DNA from: Kitasatospora sp052076145
GTDB taxonomy: Bacteria > Actinomycetota > Actinomycetes > Streptomycetales > Streptomycetaceae
Assembly (NCBI RefSeq): GCF_052076145.1
Contig: NZ_CP197246.1
Coordinates: 2,356,001 to 2,420,000, forward strand
Reading direction: 5' to 3'
Length of the DNA stretch: 64,000 nucleotides
Shown: one piece after another, positions 25,745 to 33,880 of the stretch
How positions within the stretch are numbered: position 1 is the first letter of the stretch
Layout of the letters: every line of letters begins with the position of its first letter
Position numbers and translations under genes: made by a program
Notes under the pieces: generated by a model
Seen by the model: the letters and a program-made list of their open reading frames with translations, nothing else
What the model was told of the DNA's origin: nothing
Databases searched by the model: none

Positions 25745-26521
25745 GTGTTCAAGAGGGACTGGGATCGCCGGACGTGTGCCAAGAGGGGCCACACCACCTA
25801 CGCCCCGGCCGAGCCGGAGCTGCGGGCCCGGCTGCGGGCGCAGACCGAGCTGGGCGAGGCCTGGCGCTGCCTGCGCTGCGGTGACTTCGCGCTCGGCAGC
25901 CCGCACGGCGAGGGCCCGGCCGAGGAGGCTCCGCTGGTGCCCCGGGGCAAGGCGCTGCGGGACATCTTCATCCTGCGCTTCCTGGCCGTCGAGCGGCTGC
26001 TGCGCGGTGTGCTGATCGTGCTGGTCGCCTGGGCGGTCTGGAAGTTCTCCAACAGCCAGGACGCGGTGCGGGAGTTCTTCGACTCCAACCTCACCGTCTT
26101 CAAGCCGGTGACGGAGCACTTCCACTGGGATCTCGAGCACTCCCCCATCGTCGACACCATCCGGAAGACCTTCGACTACAAGCACAGCACCCTGCTGATC
26201 GTCGCGGTCGCCCTGCTGGCGTACGCGCTGATCGAGATCGTCGAGGCGTACGGCCTCTGGTACGGCCGCCGCTGGGCGGAGTACCTCACGGTGGTCGCGA
26301 CGGCGGCCTTCCTGCCGCTGGAGGGGTACGAGCTCTCCGAGCACGTCAGCGCGGTGAAGGTCTGCACGTTGCTGCTGAACATCGCGGCGGTGGTCTGGAT
26401 CCTGCTCTCCAAGCGGCTGTTCGGGCTGCGCGGCGGCGTGGTCGCGTTCGAGGCGGAGCGGCACTCGGCCTCGCTGCTGGAGGTCGAGCAGTCGGCGCAC
26501 GTGCCGGTGGCCGCGCGCTGA
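25745..26521 (+). CDS. DUF2127-type membrane protein with N-terminal zinc knuckles
   Basis: 258 residues. The N-terminus carries a Cys/His pattern (TCAKRGH ... WRCLRCGDF) resembling a zinc ribbon. After residue 75 come four membrane helices with the DUF2127 signature (YALIEIVEAYGLWYGRRWAEYLT). Function unknown. GTG with GGGGGAG. A hairpin follows immediately, separating it from the AIM24 genes. Confidence 0.8.
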   Translation: MFKRDWDRRTCAKRGHTTYAPAEPELRARLRAQTELGEAWRCLRCGDFALGSPHGEGPAEEAPLVPRGKALRDIFILRFLAVERLLRGVLIVLVAWAVWKFSNSQDAVREFFDSNLTVFKPVTEHFHWDLEHSPIVDTIRKTFDYKHSTLLIVAVALLAYALIEIVEAYGLWYGRRWAEYLTVVATAAFLPLEGYELSEHVSAVKVCTLLLNIAAVVWILLSKRLFGLRGGVVAFEAERHSASLLEVEQSAHVPVAAR

Positions 26522-26527
26522 GTTTGT

Positions 26528-26555
26528 CCCGGATGGGTACCAGTACCCGTCCGGG
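26528..26555 (+). terminator. Hairpin after the DUF2127 gene
   Basis: CCCGGATGGGTAC / GTACCCGTCCGGG, 13-bp stem with one wobble pair and a 2-nt loop, 6 nt after the stop. Confidence 0.7.
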
Positions 26556-26581
26556 TCTCCCCCGGGGTCGGCCGGGCCCGC

Positions 26582-26594
26582 TACATTCGCCGGG
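26582..26594 (+). promoter_or_regulatory. -10 box of a leaderless AIM24 transcript
   Basis: TACATT (26582-26587) ends 6 nt before the GTG at 26594, the spacing expected when transcription begins at the start codon. No ribosome site is present. Confidence 0.5.
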
Positions 26595-27232
26595 TGGCAC
26601 AGTTTCGACTCCAGGGCTCCAAAGTCCTCGCCGTGGACCTGGCGGGGGATTCGGTCAAGGCCCGCAACGGCAGCATGGTCGCGTACACCGGCCAGATGAA
26701 CTTCAAGAAGCTCTCCGGCGGCGGTGACGGCCTGCGCGGCATGGTCACGCGCAGGCTCACCGGCGAGCAGATGACGGTCATGGAGGTGAGGGGGCAGGGC
26801 ACCTGCTTCTTCGCCGAACGGGCCCATCAGGTCAACCTCGTGCGGTTGAACGGCGAGGCACTGTTCGTCGAGTCGGACAACCTGCTCTGCACCGAGGCCG
26901 GCCTGCACACCGGCACGACCTTCACCGGTCTGAACGGCATGGCCTCGGGCAACGGCCTGTTCACCACCAAGGTGGAGGGCAGCGGTTGGGCGGCGCTCGT
27001 CTCCAACGGCCCGGCGATCGTGCTGCGGGTCTCCCAGGGCACCCCTCTGCGGGTCGACCCGGGCGCGTACATCGCGCACACCGGGAACCTGAACCGGAGC
27101 CTGAAGTCGGGCGCGGGCTGGACGACGCTGATGGGCGAGGGCGGCGGCGAGGCGATGCAGGTGGAGTTCACCGGCGAGGGCCTGGTCTACGTCCAGCCGT
27201 CCGAGAAGCAGACCTTCGGGGGTGACGTCTGA
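26594..27232 (+). CDS. AIM24 family protein 1
   Basis: 212 residues, an all-beta AIM24 (DUF124) protein. In mitochondria a relative supports inner-membrane architecture; the bacterial role is unknown. Recognisable family pieces are ARNGSMVAYTGQMNF, GQGTCFFAERAHQVN, LFVESDNLLC, and the C-terminal EFTGEGLVYVQPSE. GTG start without leader. Its TGA shares one base with the next ATG. First of three paralogues in a row. Confidence 0.9.
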   Translation: MAQFRLQGSKVLAVDLAGDSVKARNGSMVAYTGQMNFKKLSGGGDGLRGMVTRRLTGEQMTVMEVRGQGTCFFAERAHQVNLVRLNGEALFVESDNLLCTEAGLHTGTTFTGLNGMASGNGLFTTKVEGSGWAALVSNGPAIVLRVSQGTPLRVDPGAYIAHTGNLNRSLKSGAGWTTLMGEGGGEAMQVEFTGEGLVYVQPSEKQTFGGDV

Positions 27233-27882
27233 TGCCGTTCCAAGCGGTCAACCAGAAGATGGTCCAGGCGCAGATCGTCCCCGGGCAGCGGGTGTTCAGC
27301 CAGCGCGGCGCGATGCTCGCCTACACCGGCGAGATCAGCTTCACGCCCAACGTGATGGGCGGCCAGGGCGGTGTGATGTCGATGATCGGACGCCGGGTGG
27401 CGAACGAGGACACCCCTCTGATGACGGTCGAGGGCCAGGGCACCGTGATGTTCGGCCACGGCGGGCACCACGTGCACGTGATCGAGCTGGGCAACGACAC
27501 CCTGTACGTCGAGGCCGACCGGCTGCTGGCCTTCGACGGCTCGCTCCAGCAGTCGACGATGTTCATGGGCTCACAGGGCGGCGTGATGGGGATGGTGCGC
27601 GGCCAGGTCACCGGCCAGGGCCTGTTCACCACCCAGCTGAGCGGCAAGGGCTCCGTCGCGGTGATGGCGCACGGCGGTGTGGTCGAGCTGCCGATCCAGC
27701 CGAACCAGCCGGTGCACGTCGACCCGCAGGCGTACGTCGCGCACCGCGGCGACGTCCGCAACAAGCTGTCCAGCGCGCTCGGCTGGCGCGACATGATCGG
27801 CCGGGGCTCGGGCGAGGCGTTCCAGCTGGAGCTGTCCGGGCACGGTGTGGTGTACGTGCAGGCGAGCGAGGAGAAGCTCTGA
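27232..27882 (+). CDS. AIM24 family protein 2
   Basis: 216 residues, the copy closest to protein 1: FSQRGAMLAYTGEISF, GQGTVMFGHGGHHVHVI, LYVEADRLLAFDG, and HGVVYVQASEEK. It begins TGATG on the stop of gene 1 and ends the same way on gene 3, so translation is coupled. No signal peptide or membrane helix; presumably a cytoplasmic or membrane-peripheral multimer with its paralogues. Confidence 0.9.
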   Translation: MPFQAVNQKMVQAQIVPGQRVFSQRGAMLAYTGEISFTPNVMGGQGGVMSMIGRRVANEDTPLMTVEGQGTVMFGHGGHHVHVIELGNDTLYVEADRLLAFDGSLQQSTMFMGSQGGVMGMVRGQVTGQGLFTTQLSGKGSVAVMAHGGVVELPIQPNQPVHVDPQAYVAHRGDVRNKLSSALGWRDMIGRGSGEAFQLELSGHGVVYVQASEEKL

Positions 27883-28703
27883 TGTCCATCCCGCAGCAGC
27901 CCGCGGGCGGCGGCCCGGTGGTGTACGACCCGTACACGCTGCCCGTCAACGACAACGTCAACCCGTACGCCTTCTCGGTCGACCTGAACGGCCCGTACTA
28001 CCTCCAGAAGGGGAAGATGATCGCCTACTACGGCGACATCCGCTTCTCCGGGATCGGGCGCGGCGGTCTCGACCGGCTCCTGGAGCGCAACTTCAACTCC
28101 CCGCTGCACGCGGCCGACTGGGTGGTCGCGCAGGGGCAGGGCAAGCTGCTGCTCGCCGACCGGGCCTTCGACCTGAACAGCTACGACCTGGACAACGGCA
28201 ACCTGACGGTGCGTTCGGGCAATCTGCTGGCCTTCGAGCCCAGCCTCGCCCTGAAGCAGTCGATCATCCCGGGCTTCCTGACCCTGATCGGGACGGGCAA
28301 GTTCGTGGCGGCCTCGAACGGCCCGGTGCACTTCGTCGAACCGCCCGTCCGGGTGGACCCGCAGGCCCTGGTCGGCTGGGCGGACTGCCCGGCGCCGTGC
28401 CACCACTACGATCACCAGTACCTGCATGGGGTCCTCGGCGGCGTCCGGCGCCTGACCGGGCTGGGCGGCGCCTCGGGCGAGGAGCACCAGTTCGAGTTCA
28501 TCGGGGCCGGGCAGGTGCTGCTGCAGTCCTCGGAGAAGCTGATGGCCGAGCGCTCGGTCGGCCAGGTCGCCGCCGAGCCCGGCGTACCGGGTGGCGGGAT
28601 GCCGGCGCAGCAGGGCGGGTATGGCGGGCAGCAGCAGCTGCCCAACATCAACGTCCCCGGCATCGGCAACCTGGGCGATCTCGGGCGCCGCTTCGGCCTC
28701 TGA
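27882..28703 (+). CDS. AIM24 family protein 3, divergent, with Gly/Gln-rich tail
   Basis: 273 residues. The AIM24 core is recognisable (LQKGKMIAYYGDIRF, GQGKLLLADRAF, LTVRSGNLLAFE, EFIGAGQVLLQSSEK) but has an insert around CPAPCHHYDHQ with clustered Cys/His that might bind metal, plus a C-terminal Gly/Gln/Pro-rich tail (about 225-273). It overlaps gene 2 by one base. The extra elements suggest it is the specialised member of a hetero-complex. Confidence 0.87.
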   Translation: MSIPQQPAGGGPVVYDPYTLPVNDNVNPYAFSVDLNGPYYLQKGKMIAYYGDIRFSGIGRGGLDRLLERNFNSPLHAADWVVAQGQGKLLLADRAFDLNSYDLDNGNLTVRSGNLLAFEPSLALKQSIIPGFLTLIGTGKFVAASNGPVHFVEPPVRVDPQALVGWADCPAPCHHYDHQYLHGVLGGVRRLTGLGGASGEEHQFEFIGAGQVLLQSSEKLMAERSVGQVAAEPGVPGGGMPAQQGGYGGQQQLPNINVPGIGNLGDLGRRFGL

Positions 28704-28707
28704 GGAT

Positions 28708-28727
28708 TCAGAGTCCGAAGACTCTGA
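28708..28727 (+). terminator. Terminator of the AIM24 operon
   Basis: TCAGAGT / ACTCTGA stem with a 6-nt loop followed by CATTTTC, an unusually classical intrinsic terminator for this genome. Confidence 0.6.
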
Positions 28728-28750
28728 CATTTTCTACTCGTAAGTAAGTC

Positions 28751-28784
28751 TACTAGTACAACATTTAACTATCTCGGTTATGCT
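28751..28784 (+). promoter_or_regulatory. Promoter and possible operator of the second MarR gene
   Basis: AT-rich island. TATGCT (28779-28784) ends 6 nt before the ATG, implying a leaderless message. The palindrome TACTAGTA (28751-28758) overlaps the expected -35 position and could be a MarR autoregulatory site. Confidence 0.5.
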
Positions 28785-28790
28785 TGCCCC

Positions 28791-29312
28791 ATGGACACGC
28801 ACACCACCGACGAAGCGGCAGTCTCCTCCTCTCCCCCCGTGGCAGAGGAGGAGACCCCCTGGCTCACCGCCAAGGAGCAGCAGTTCTGGCGTGCCCATCT
28901 GGAGGTCAGCAAACTCCTCGACTACCAGCTGGGCCGTGAACTCCAGCCGCACTGCCTGGCGAGCAACGACTACGAGATCCTCGTCGTGCTCTCCGAAGCT
29001 CCGGACCGCCGGATGCGGATGACCGACCTCGCCACCGCCACCCTCCAGTCCAAGAGCCGTCTCTCGCACCAGATCACCCGCATGGAGACGGCGGGCCTGG
29101 TGCTCCGCCAGGAGTGTCCGGGCGACCGCCGGGGCCTTTTCGCCCACCTCACCGAGCACGGCTGGCAGACCATGCAGAAGGTCGCCCCCGACCACGTCCG
29201 CAGCGTCCGGGAGCACTTCGTCGACCGCCTGACCCCCGCCCAGATCGACGCCATGTACGCAGCCCTCGCCCCGATCGCCGAGCACCTCCGCACCCTGCGC
29301 GGCCGCGCCTAG
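28791..29312 (+). CDS. MarR family regulator
   Basis: 173 residues. An acidic, disordered N-terminus (1-25) precedes a MarR winged helix: ASNDYEILVVLSEAPDRRMRM, TDLATATLQSKSRLSHQITRME, wing RQECPGDRRGLFAHLTEHG. Ligand unknown. It is convergent with the NIPSNAP gene and separated from the AIM24 operon by a terminator, so it is likely a single unit that regulates itself. Confidence 0.92.
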   Translation: MDTHTTDEAAVSSSPPVAEEETPWLTAKEQQFWRAHLEVSKLLDYQLGRELQPHCLASNDYEILVVLSEAPDRRMRMTDLATATLQSKSRLSHQITRMETAGLVLRQECPGDRRGLFAHLTEHGWQTMQKVAPDHVRSVREHFVDRLTPAQIDAMYAALAPIAEHLRTLRGRA

Positions 29313-29341
29313 ACGCTGCCCCGGCGCCACCCCGGCGGCGC

Positions 29342-29902
29342 CTACACGTGCTCCAGGCGCAGCACCTCCACCCGCTCGACCGGCCGGCCCGCGTGCTCCG
29401 GCCGGTGGTCACCCGGCGTGAACCAGAGGACGACCTCCGCGTCCTCCCGGACGGGCAACGCCGGGAAGGTGTTCTCCGCGTGCTCCGTCCGGTGGACACC
29501 GAGAGCTCCGTCGGCGAGCGTCCGCTCGACATGGGCGGCGGCCACCGAGTCCGCAAGGTGGCAGATCGTCAGCGTCACCACCTCGCCCGCCTGCGCCGCG
29601 AACCCGGGCCCGCGCAGCAGCAGCACGTCGTCCGAGTCGGCCATAGTCGCGTTGGCCGCCTCGCGGTGCGCCTGCCAGACCGGGCCGGAGTAGAACGCCC
29701 CCAGCATCGGGGCGCGCGAGGCCAGATCGGGAAAGCTCCGCAGCCAGACGAACCGGTCCGGGTCGTCCAGATCCCGGAACCGCCCGCCCAGGCCGATCCC
29801 GACGGCCTCCTGCCCGGCCACGAACTCCCCCTCGAACAGCTCGATCAGGGTGTCCCGCGCCCCGGGGTGCAGGGTGTACTGCCGCAGTTCGACGATGCTC
29901 AC
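29342..29902 (-). CDS. NIPSNAP-like protein
   Basis: 186 residues. Opens with the NIPSNAP-type VELRQYTLHPGARDTLIELFE and FVWLRSFPDLASRAPMLGAFY, a ferredoxin-like dimeric alpha-beta barrel. Substrate unknown. The GTG overlaps the upstream stop (GTGA), so it is made together with the calycin-like protein; both are divergent from the WYL regulator. Confidence 0.82.
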   Translation of the reverse strand: MSIVELRQYTLHPGARDTLIELFEGEFVAGQEAVGIGLGGRFRDLDDPDRFVWLRSFPDLASRAPMLGAFYSGPVWQAHREAANATMADSDDVLLLRGPGFAAQAGEVVTLTICHLADSVAAAHVERTLADGALGVHRTEHAENTFPALPVREDAEVVLWFTPGDHRPEHAGRPVERVEVLRLEHV

Positions 29903-30384
29903 CCGGCCGCCCCGGTGCGGGTGAAGTCCATGACCCAGTTGAGCTCCCAGGTCGCGCCGTCGTCCGGCGAGAAGCGCTGCTCCCATCGGGCGGTGTCCGG
30001 CGTCAGCCGGTACCAGGTGAACTGCACCCGGATCGGGCGGCCCCGGAGGGTGTCCTCGCCGTAGAAGTCGCCCCGGTCGCCGACGAACCCGCCGACCACC
30101 GGCGGGTCCAGCCGCCCGGTGCGACTGTCGGCCCAGTGGATCGACCACTGCCCGCTCTCCCGGTCGTGGAGCCGCAGCGTCGCCCCCCGACGGCCGAGCG
30201 TCGGGAAGGTGACCTCGTCGATGTTGCCCGCGCCCCCGAAGAGGGACTGCACGACGAGGCTGCTCGGGAACTCCACCCAGCTGTCGCTGCCGGTCAGCGG
30301 CTCCTCGATCTTGCGGTTGGCGCCCGTCCAGGTGCCGTGGAGAAAGTCGAAGTCGTTCATGCCGTCGTTCATGCCGTCGTCCAT
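29899..30384 (-). CDS. DUF1579/calycin-like protein
   Basis: 161 residues. FDFLHGTWTGANRKI near the start, followed by beta-rich sequence (VVQSLFGGAGNIDEV, VGDRGDFYGEDTLRG, QFTWYRLTPDTARWEQRFS), resembles lipocalin-like DUF1579 proteins. There are three possible ATGs (30384, 30372, 30360) in a repeated MNDGMND segment; the first is given, but none has a clear ribosome site. Probably controlled by the divergent WYL regulator. Confidence 0.75.
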   Translation of the reverse strand: MDDGMNDGMNDFDFLHGTWTGANRKIEEPLTGSDSWVEFPSSLVVQSLFGGAGNIDEVTFPTLGRRGATLRLHDRESGQWSIHWADSRTGRLDPPVVGGFVGDRGDFYGEDTLRGRPIRVQFTWYRLTPDTARWEQRFSPDDGATWELNWVMDFTRTGAAG

Positions 30385-30405
30385 GTCGAGGAGCGTACGG
30401 AGACT

Positions 30406-30428
30406 CCACTGACACCTCCTGTCAGTGG
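30406..30428. promoter_or_regulatory. WYL-regulator operator
   Basis: Perfect inverted repeat CCACTGACA-N5-TGTCAGTGG in the divergent spacer, 21 nt from the regulator's ATG and 22 nt from the calycin-like gene's start, so one bound dimer could block both promoters. TGTCAG half-sites of this type are typical of YafY-like autoregulators. Confidence 0.8.
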
Positions 30429-30448
30429 ATACCGGCGACAATTCGGCC

Positions 30449-31387
30449 ATGCGCGCTGCCCGACTGATCTCGACCCTGCTGCTGCTCCAGAACCGTGGCC
30501 GGATGACGGCCGCCCAACTCGCCGAGGAGCTCTCGGTCTCTGTCCGGACGGTCTACCGGGACGTCGAGGCGCTCAGCGCGGCGGGCATCCCGCTGTACGG
30601 GGAGGCCGGGCACGCCGGGGGCTACCAACTGCTCGACGGCTACCGCACCCGGCTGACCGGCCTGACCGCCGAGGAGGCGCAGGCCGCCTTCCTCGCGGCG
30701 CTGCCCGGCCCGGCCGCCGAGCTCGGCCTCGGCGAGGTGCTGGCCACCGCCCAGCTCAAGCTGCGGGCCGCCCTGCCGCCCGAACTGCGGCGGCACGCCG
30801 GGCTGGTCGAGGAGCGTTTCCACCTCGACGCCCCCGGCTGGTACGGCAACGCCGACGAGACCCCGCACCTGGCCGCCGTCGCGGCGGCCGTCTGGCAGCG
30901 CCGCGCCGTCCGCGTCCGCTACCGCCGCTGGGCCGCACCCACCGAGGTCGAACGCCGCCTGGAGCCGTACGGGCTGGTCCTCAAGGCGGGCCACTGGTAC
31001 GTCGTCGCCGGGCCCGGACCGCGCACCTACCGGGTCGACCAGATCCTCGAACTCACCGCCCTGGACGAGCCGTTCGAGCCCCCGCCCGGCTTCGAGCTGG
31101 CCGCTCACTGGCGGGCCCACGTCTCGGGCTTCCAGGCCCGCCTGCACACCGGCGAGGCCGTCGTCCGCCTCTCGCCGCGCGGCATCACCCGCATCCGCGA
31201 ACAGCTCGGCCACATCGTCGACCCGACCTCGGAGGGCTGGACGACCGCCCGCATCCCGATCGAGTCGGTCGACCACGCCCACGGCGAGCTCCTGAGGCTC
31301 GGCACAGACGTCGAAGTCCTCGAACCCCCGGAGCTACGGGCCCGGATCGCCGAGACGGTACGTGAGCTCAGCTCCCGTTATTCGTGA
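30449..31387 (+). CDS. YafY-type HTH/WYL transcriptional regulator
   Basis: 312 residues. N-terminal HTH_11 (RLISTLLLLQNRGRMTAAQL, AEELSVSVRTVYRDVEAL), then a WYL ligand domain (about 125-300) with RRAVRVRYRRW, LEPYGLVLKAGHWYVVA and RTYRVDQI. The ATG at 30449 is chosen over GTG 30425 because the latter lies inside the operator. Its 3' end overlaps meaB on the other strand by 20 nt. Confidence 0.92.
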   Translation: MRAARLISTLLLLQNRGRMTAAQLAEELSVSVRTVYRDVEALSAAGIPLYGEAGHAGGYQLLDGYRTRLTGLTAEEAQAAFLAALPGPAAELGLGEVLATAQLKLRAALPPELRRHAGLVEERFHLDAPGWYGNADETPHLAAVAAAVWQRRAVRVRYRRWAAPTEVERRLEPYGLVLKAGHWYVVAGPGPRTYRVDQILELTALDEPFEPPPGFELAAHWRAHVSGFQARLHTGEAVVRLSPRGITRIREQLGHIVDPTSEGWTTARIPIESVDHAHGELLRLGTDVEVLEPPELRARIAETVRELSSRYS

Positions 31388-32330
31388 CGCCCGCGACGAG
31401 CTCGTCGGCAGCGCCGTAGGGGTCGAGCTGCCCGGCGGCGACGCGTTCGGCGAGGGCCTGGAGGTGGCTGTCGCCGTGCAGGTCGCCGATCCGGGAGCGG
31501 AGGGTGGCGAGGGCGATGGCCTCGATCTCGTCGGCGGCGCGGCGGCGGCGCCGCACGGCGAGTTCGCCGGTCTCGGCCAGCCAGGCGCGGTGCTTCTCCA
31601 GGGCGTCGACGACCTCGTCGACGCCCTCGCTGCGGGCGGCGACGGTCTTGACGATCGGCTGACGCCAGTCGCCGGGCTGCCGGGCCTCGCCGAGGCCGAG
31701 CATGTGGTTGAGCTCGCGGGCGGTGGCGTCGGCGCCGTCCCGGTCGGCCTTGTTGACGACGAAGACGTCGCCGATCTCCAGGATGCCCGCCTTCGCGGCC
31801 TGGATGCCGTCCCCCATGCCGGGCGCGAGCAGCACGACGGTGGTGTCCGCCTGCGCCGCGATCTCGACCTCGGACTGCCCGACGCCGACGGTCTCCACCA
31901 GGATCACCTCGCAGCCGGCCGCGTCGAGCACCCGCAGGGCCTGCGGCGCGGCCCAGGAGAGCCCGCCGAGGTGGCCACGGGTGGCCATCGAGCGGATGAA
32001 GACCTCGGGGTCGGTGGCGTGGTCCTGCATCCGCACCCGGTCACCGAGCAGCGCCCCGCCGGAGAACGGCGAGGAGGGGTCGACGGCGAGCACGGCGACC
32101 CGCTTGCCGAGCTTGCGATAGGCGGTGACCAGCGCGGAGGTCGAGGTCGACTTGCCGACGCCGGGCGAGCCGGTGAGCCCGACGGTGTAGGCCTGGCCGG
32201 TGTACGGCGCCAGCTCCGCCATCACCTCCCGCAGCTGCGGCGAGGCGTTCTCGACCAGCGAGATCAGCCGGGCCACCGCGCGCGGGCGGCCCTCCCGGGC
32301 CTGCTCGACCAGCGTACGGACGTCGATCAT
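31368..32330 (-). CDS. meaB: MeaB, G-protein chaperone of acyl-CoA mutases
   Basis: 320 residues, GTPase of the SIMIBI class that gates cofactor loading and protects B12-dependent methylmalonyl- or isobutyryl-CoA mutase. Walker A GSPGVGKS (54-61), LAVDPSSPFSGGALLGDR, SMATRGHLGG, ETVGVGQSEVEI, and NKAD for guanine recognition. It lies 76 nt downstream of the thiolase on the same strand, with a hairpin between. IcmA, a likely client, is encoded 11 kb away in this window; MutAB is not here. Confidence 0.94.
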   Translation of the reverse strand: MIDVRTLVEQAREGRPRAVARLISLVENASPQLREVMAELAPYTGQAYTVGLTGSPGVGKSTSTSALVTAYRKLGKRVAVLAVDPSSPFSGGALLGDRVRMQDHATDPEVFIRSMATRGHLGGLSWAAPQALRVLDAAGCEVILVETVGVGQSEVEIAAQADTTVVLLAPGMGDGIQAAKAGILEIGDVFVVNKADRDGADATARELNHMLGLGEARQPGDWRQPIVKTVAARSEGVDEVVDALEKHRAWLAETGELAVRRRRRAADEIEAIALATLRSRIGDLHGDSHLQALAERVAAGQLDPYGAADELVAGVTNNGS

Positions 32331-32356
32331 CAGCGTGCTCCTCGGTGCGGAACGAC

Positions 32357-32389
32357 GGGGCCGCCACCGCTTGTGGCAGTGACAGCCCC
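32357..32389 (-). terminator. Nested hairpin between thiolase and meaB
   Basis: GGGGC / GCCCC outer stem (32357-32361 with 32385-32389) around GCCAC-CGCTT-GTGGC. It may partly terminate transcription before meaB. Confidence 0.45.
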
Positions 32390-32406
32390 GACCGTACGTC
32401 AGATGA

Positions 32407-33594
32407 TCAGGCCCGGGGAACCTTCACGATCAGGGCATCGCCCTGGCCGCCGCCACCGCACAGGGCCGCCGCACCGACGCCGCCGCCGCGGCGCTGGAGC
32501 TCCAGCGCCAGGTGCAGCACCACGCGGGCGCCGGACATGCCGATCGGGTGGCCCAGGGCGATCGCGCCGCCGTTGACGTTGACGATCTCGTCGGTGACGC
32601 CCAGGTCCTTCATGGACTGGTGGGCGACGGCGGCGAAGGCCTCGTTGATCTCGATCAGGTCGAGGTCGGCGACCTCCAGGCCCTCCTTGGAGAGCGCGTG
32701 CAGAATCGCGTTGGACGGCTGCGACTGGAGCGAGTTGTCCGGGCCCGCGACGTTGCCGTGGGCGCCGATCTCGGCGATCCAGCTCAGGCCCAGCTCCTCG
32801 GCCTTGGCCTTGCTCATCACGACCACGGCGGCGGCGCCGTCCGAGATCTGCGAGGCGGTGCCGGCCGTGATGGTGCCGTCCTTGGTGAAGGCCGGGCGCA
32901 GCTTGCCGAGGGTCTCCACCGTGGTCTCGGCGCGGATGCCCTCGTCCTGGCTGAAGACGACCGGCTCGCCCTTGCGCTGCGGGATCTCGACCGGCACGAT
33001 CTCGGCGTCGAAGACGCCGTTCTGCTGCGCCTTGGCGGCCCGCTGGTGCGAGGCGGCGGCGATCGCGTCCTGCACGTCGCGCTGGATGCCCAGACGGCCG
33101 TTGTGCTTCTCGGTGGACTCGCCCATCGGGATGTTCTCGTAGGCGTCGGTCAGACCGTCGTACGCCATCGCGTCGAGCATCTCGATCGCGCCGTACTTGA
33201 AGCCCTCGCGGGACTTCGGCAGCAGGTGCGGGGCGTTGGTCATCGACTCCTGGCCACCGGCCACCACGATGTCGAACTCGCCGGCCCGGATCAGCTGGTC
33301 GGCGAGCGCGATGGCGTCCAGGCCGGAGAGGCAGACCTTGTTGATGGTCAGCGCGGGGACGTTCATCGGGATGCCGGCCTTGACCGCGGCCTGGCGGGCG
33401 GGGATCTGGCCGGCGCCGGCCTGCAGCACCTGGCCCATGATCACGTACTGGACCTGCTCACCGGTGATCCCGGCCCGCTCGACGGCGGCCTTGATCGCGA
33501 AGCCGCCGAGGTCGGCACCGGAGAAGCCCTTGAGCGAGCCCAGCAGGCGGCCCATCGGAGTTCGGGCACCAGCGACGATCACTGAAGTAGTCAT
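32407..33594 (-). CDS. Acetyl-CoA C-acetyltransferase (thiolase)
   Basis: Condenses two acetyl-CoA to acetoacetyl-CoA, or the reverse. 395 residues, standard length. Nucleophile Cys88 in INKVCLSGLDA, HPIGMSGAR with the catalytic His, and the CGGGGQGDA second cysteine loop are intact. ATG with AAGGGG. It is followed by meaB and divergent from methylmalonyl-CoA epimerase; 3-hydroxybutyryl-CoA dehydrogenase, the next pathway step, lies at 50791-51657. Confidence 0.95.
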   Translation of the reverse strand: MTTSVIVAGARTPMGRLLGSLKGFSGADLGGFAIKAAVERAGITGEQVQYVIMGQVLQAGAGQIPARQAAVKAGIPMNVPALTINKVCLSGLDAIALADQLIRAGEFDIVVAGGQESMTNAPHLLPKSREGFKYGAIEMLDAMAYDGLTDAYENIPMGESTEKHNGRLGIQRDVQDAIAAASHQRAAKAQQNGVFDAEIVPVEIPQRKGEPVVFSQDEGIRAETTVETLGKLRPAFTKDGTITAGTASQISDGAAAVVVMSKAKAEELGLSWIAEIGAHGNVAGPDNSLQSQPSNAILHALSKEGLEVADLDLIEINEAFAAVAHQSMKDLGVTDEIVNVNGGAIALGHPIGMSGARVVLHLALELQRRGGGVGAAALCGGGGQGDALIVKVPRA

Positions 33595-33652
33595 GAGACG
33601 AGCCCCTTCGCGCGTCAAAGGCCAGGAGGGTGGGGTGGGGATGCGGCTCAAT

Positions 33653-33667
33653 GTACTGACCCGTAAC
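33653..33667. promoter_or_regulatory. GTACTGACCCGTAAC motif, thiolase/epimerase divergent region
   Basis: Shares TACTGAC-N2-GTAA with the motif at 12019-12032. It sits 58 nt upstream of the thiolase start and about 215 nt from the epimerase start, where it could regulate either gene. Confidence 0.45.
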
Positions 33668-33880
33668 CCGTCCGTCACCGGAGCACAGGTGTGATCAGCA
33701 GCACTGGCACCCACCAGTCAACACCGTGTCAACACGCGCTGGGTGAAGTTTCTGCCCGCGCCGGGCCCCCGCCGGGCCCCTGTACGGGGTGTGAGCAGGC
33801 TCGCACCCCGCGCTGTGGCGCGGGCCCGGCCGGATGCGCTGCACTGTCTCCACCCTTACAACTCCACCGGAGGTCCCGCC

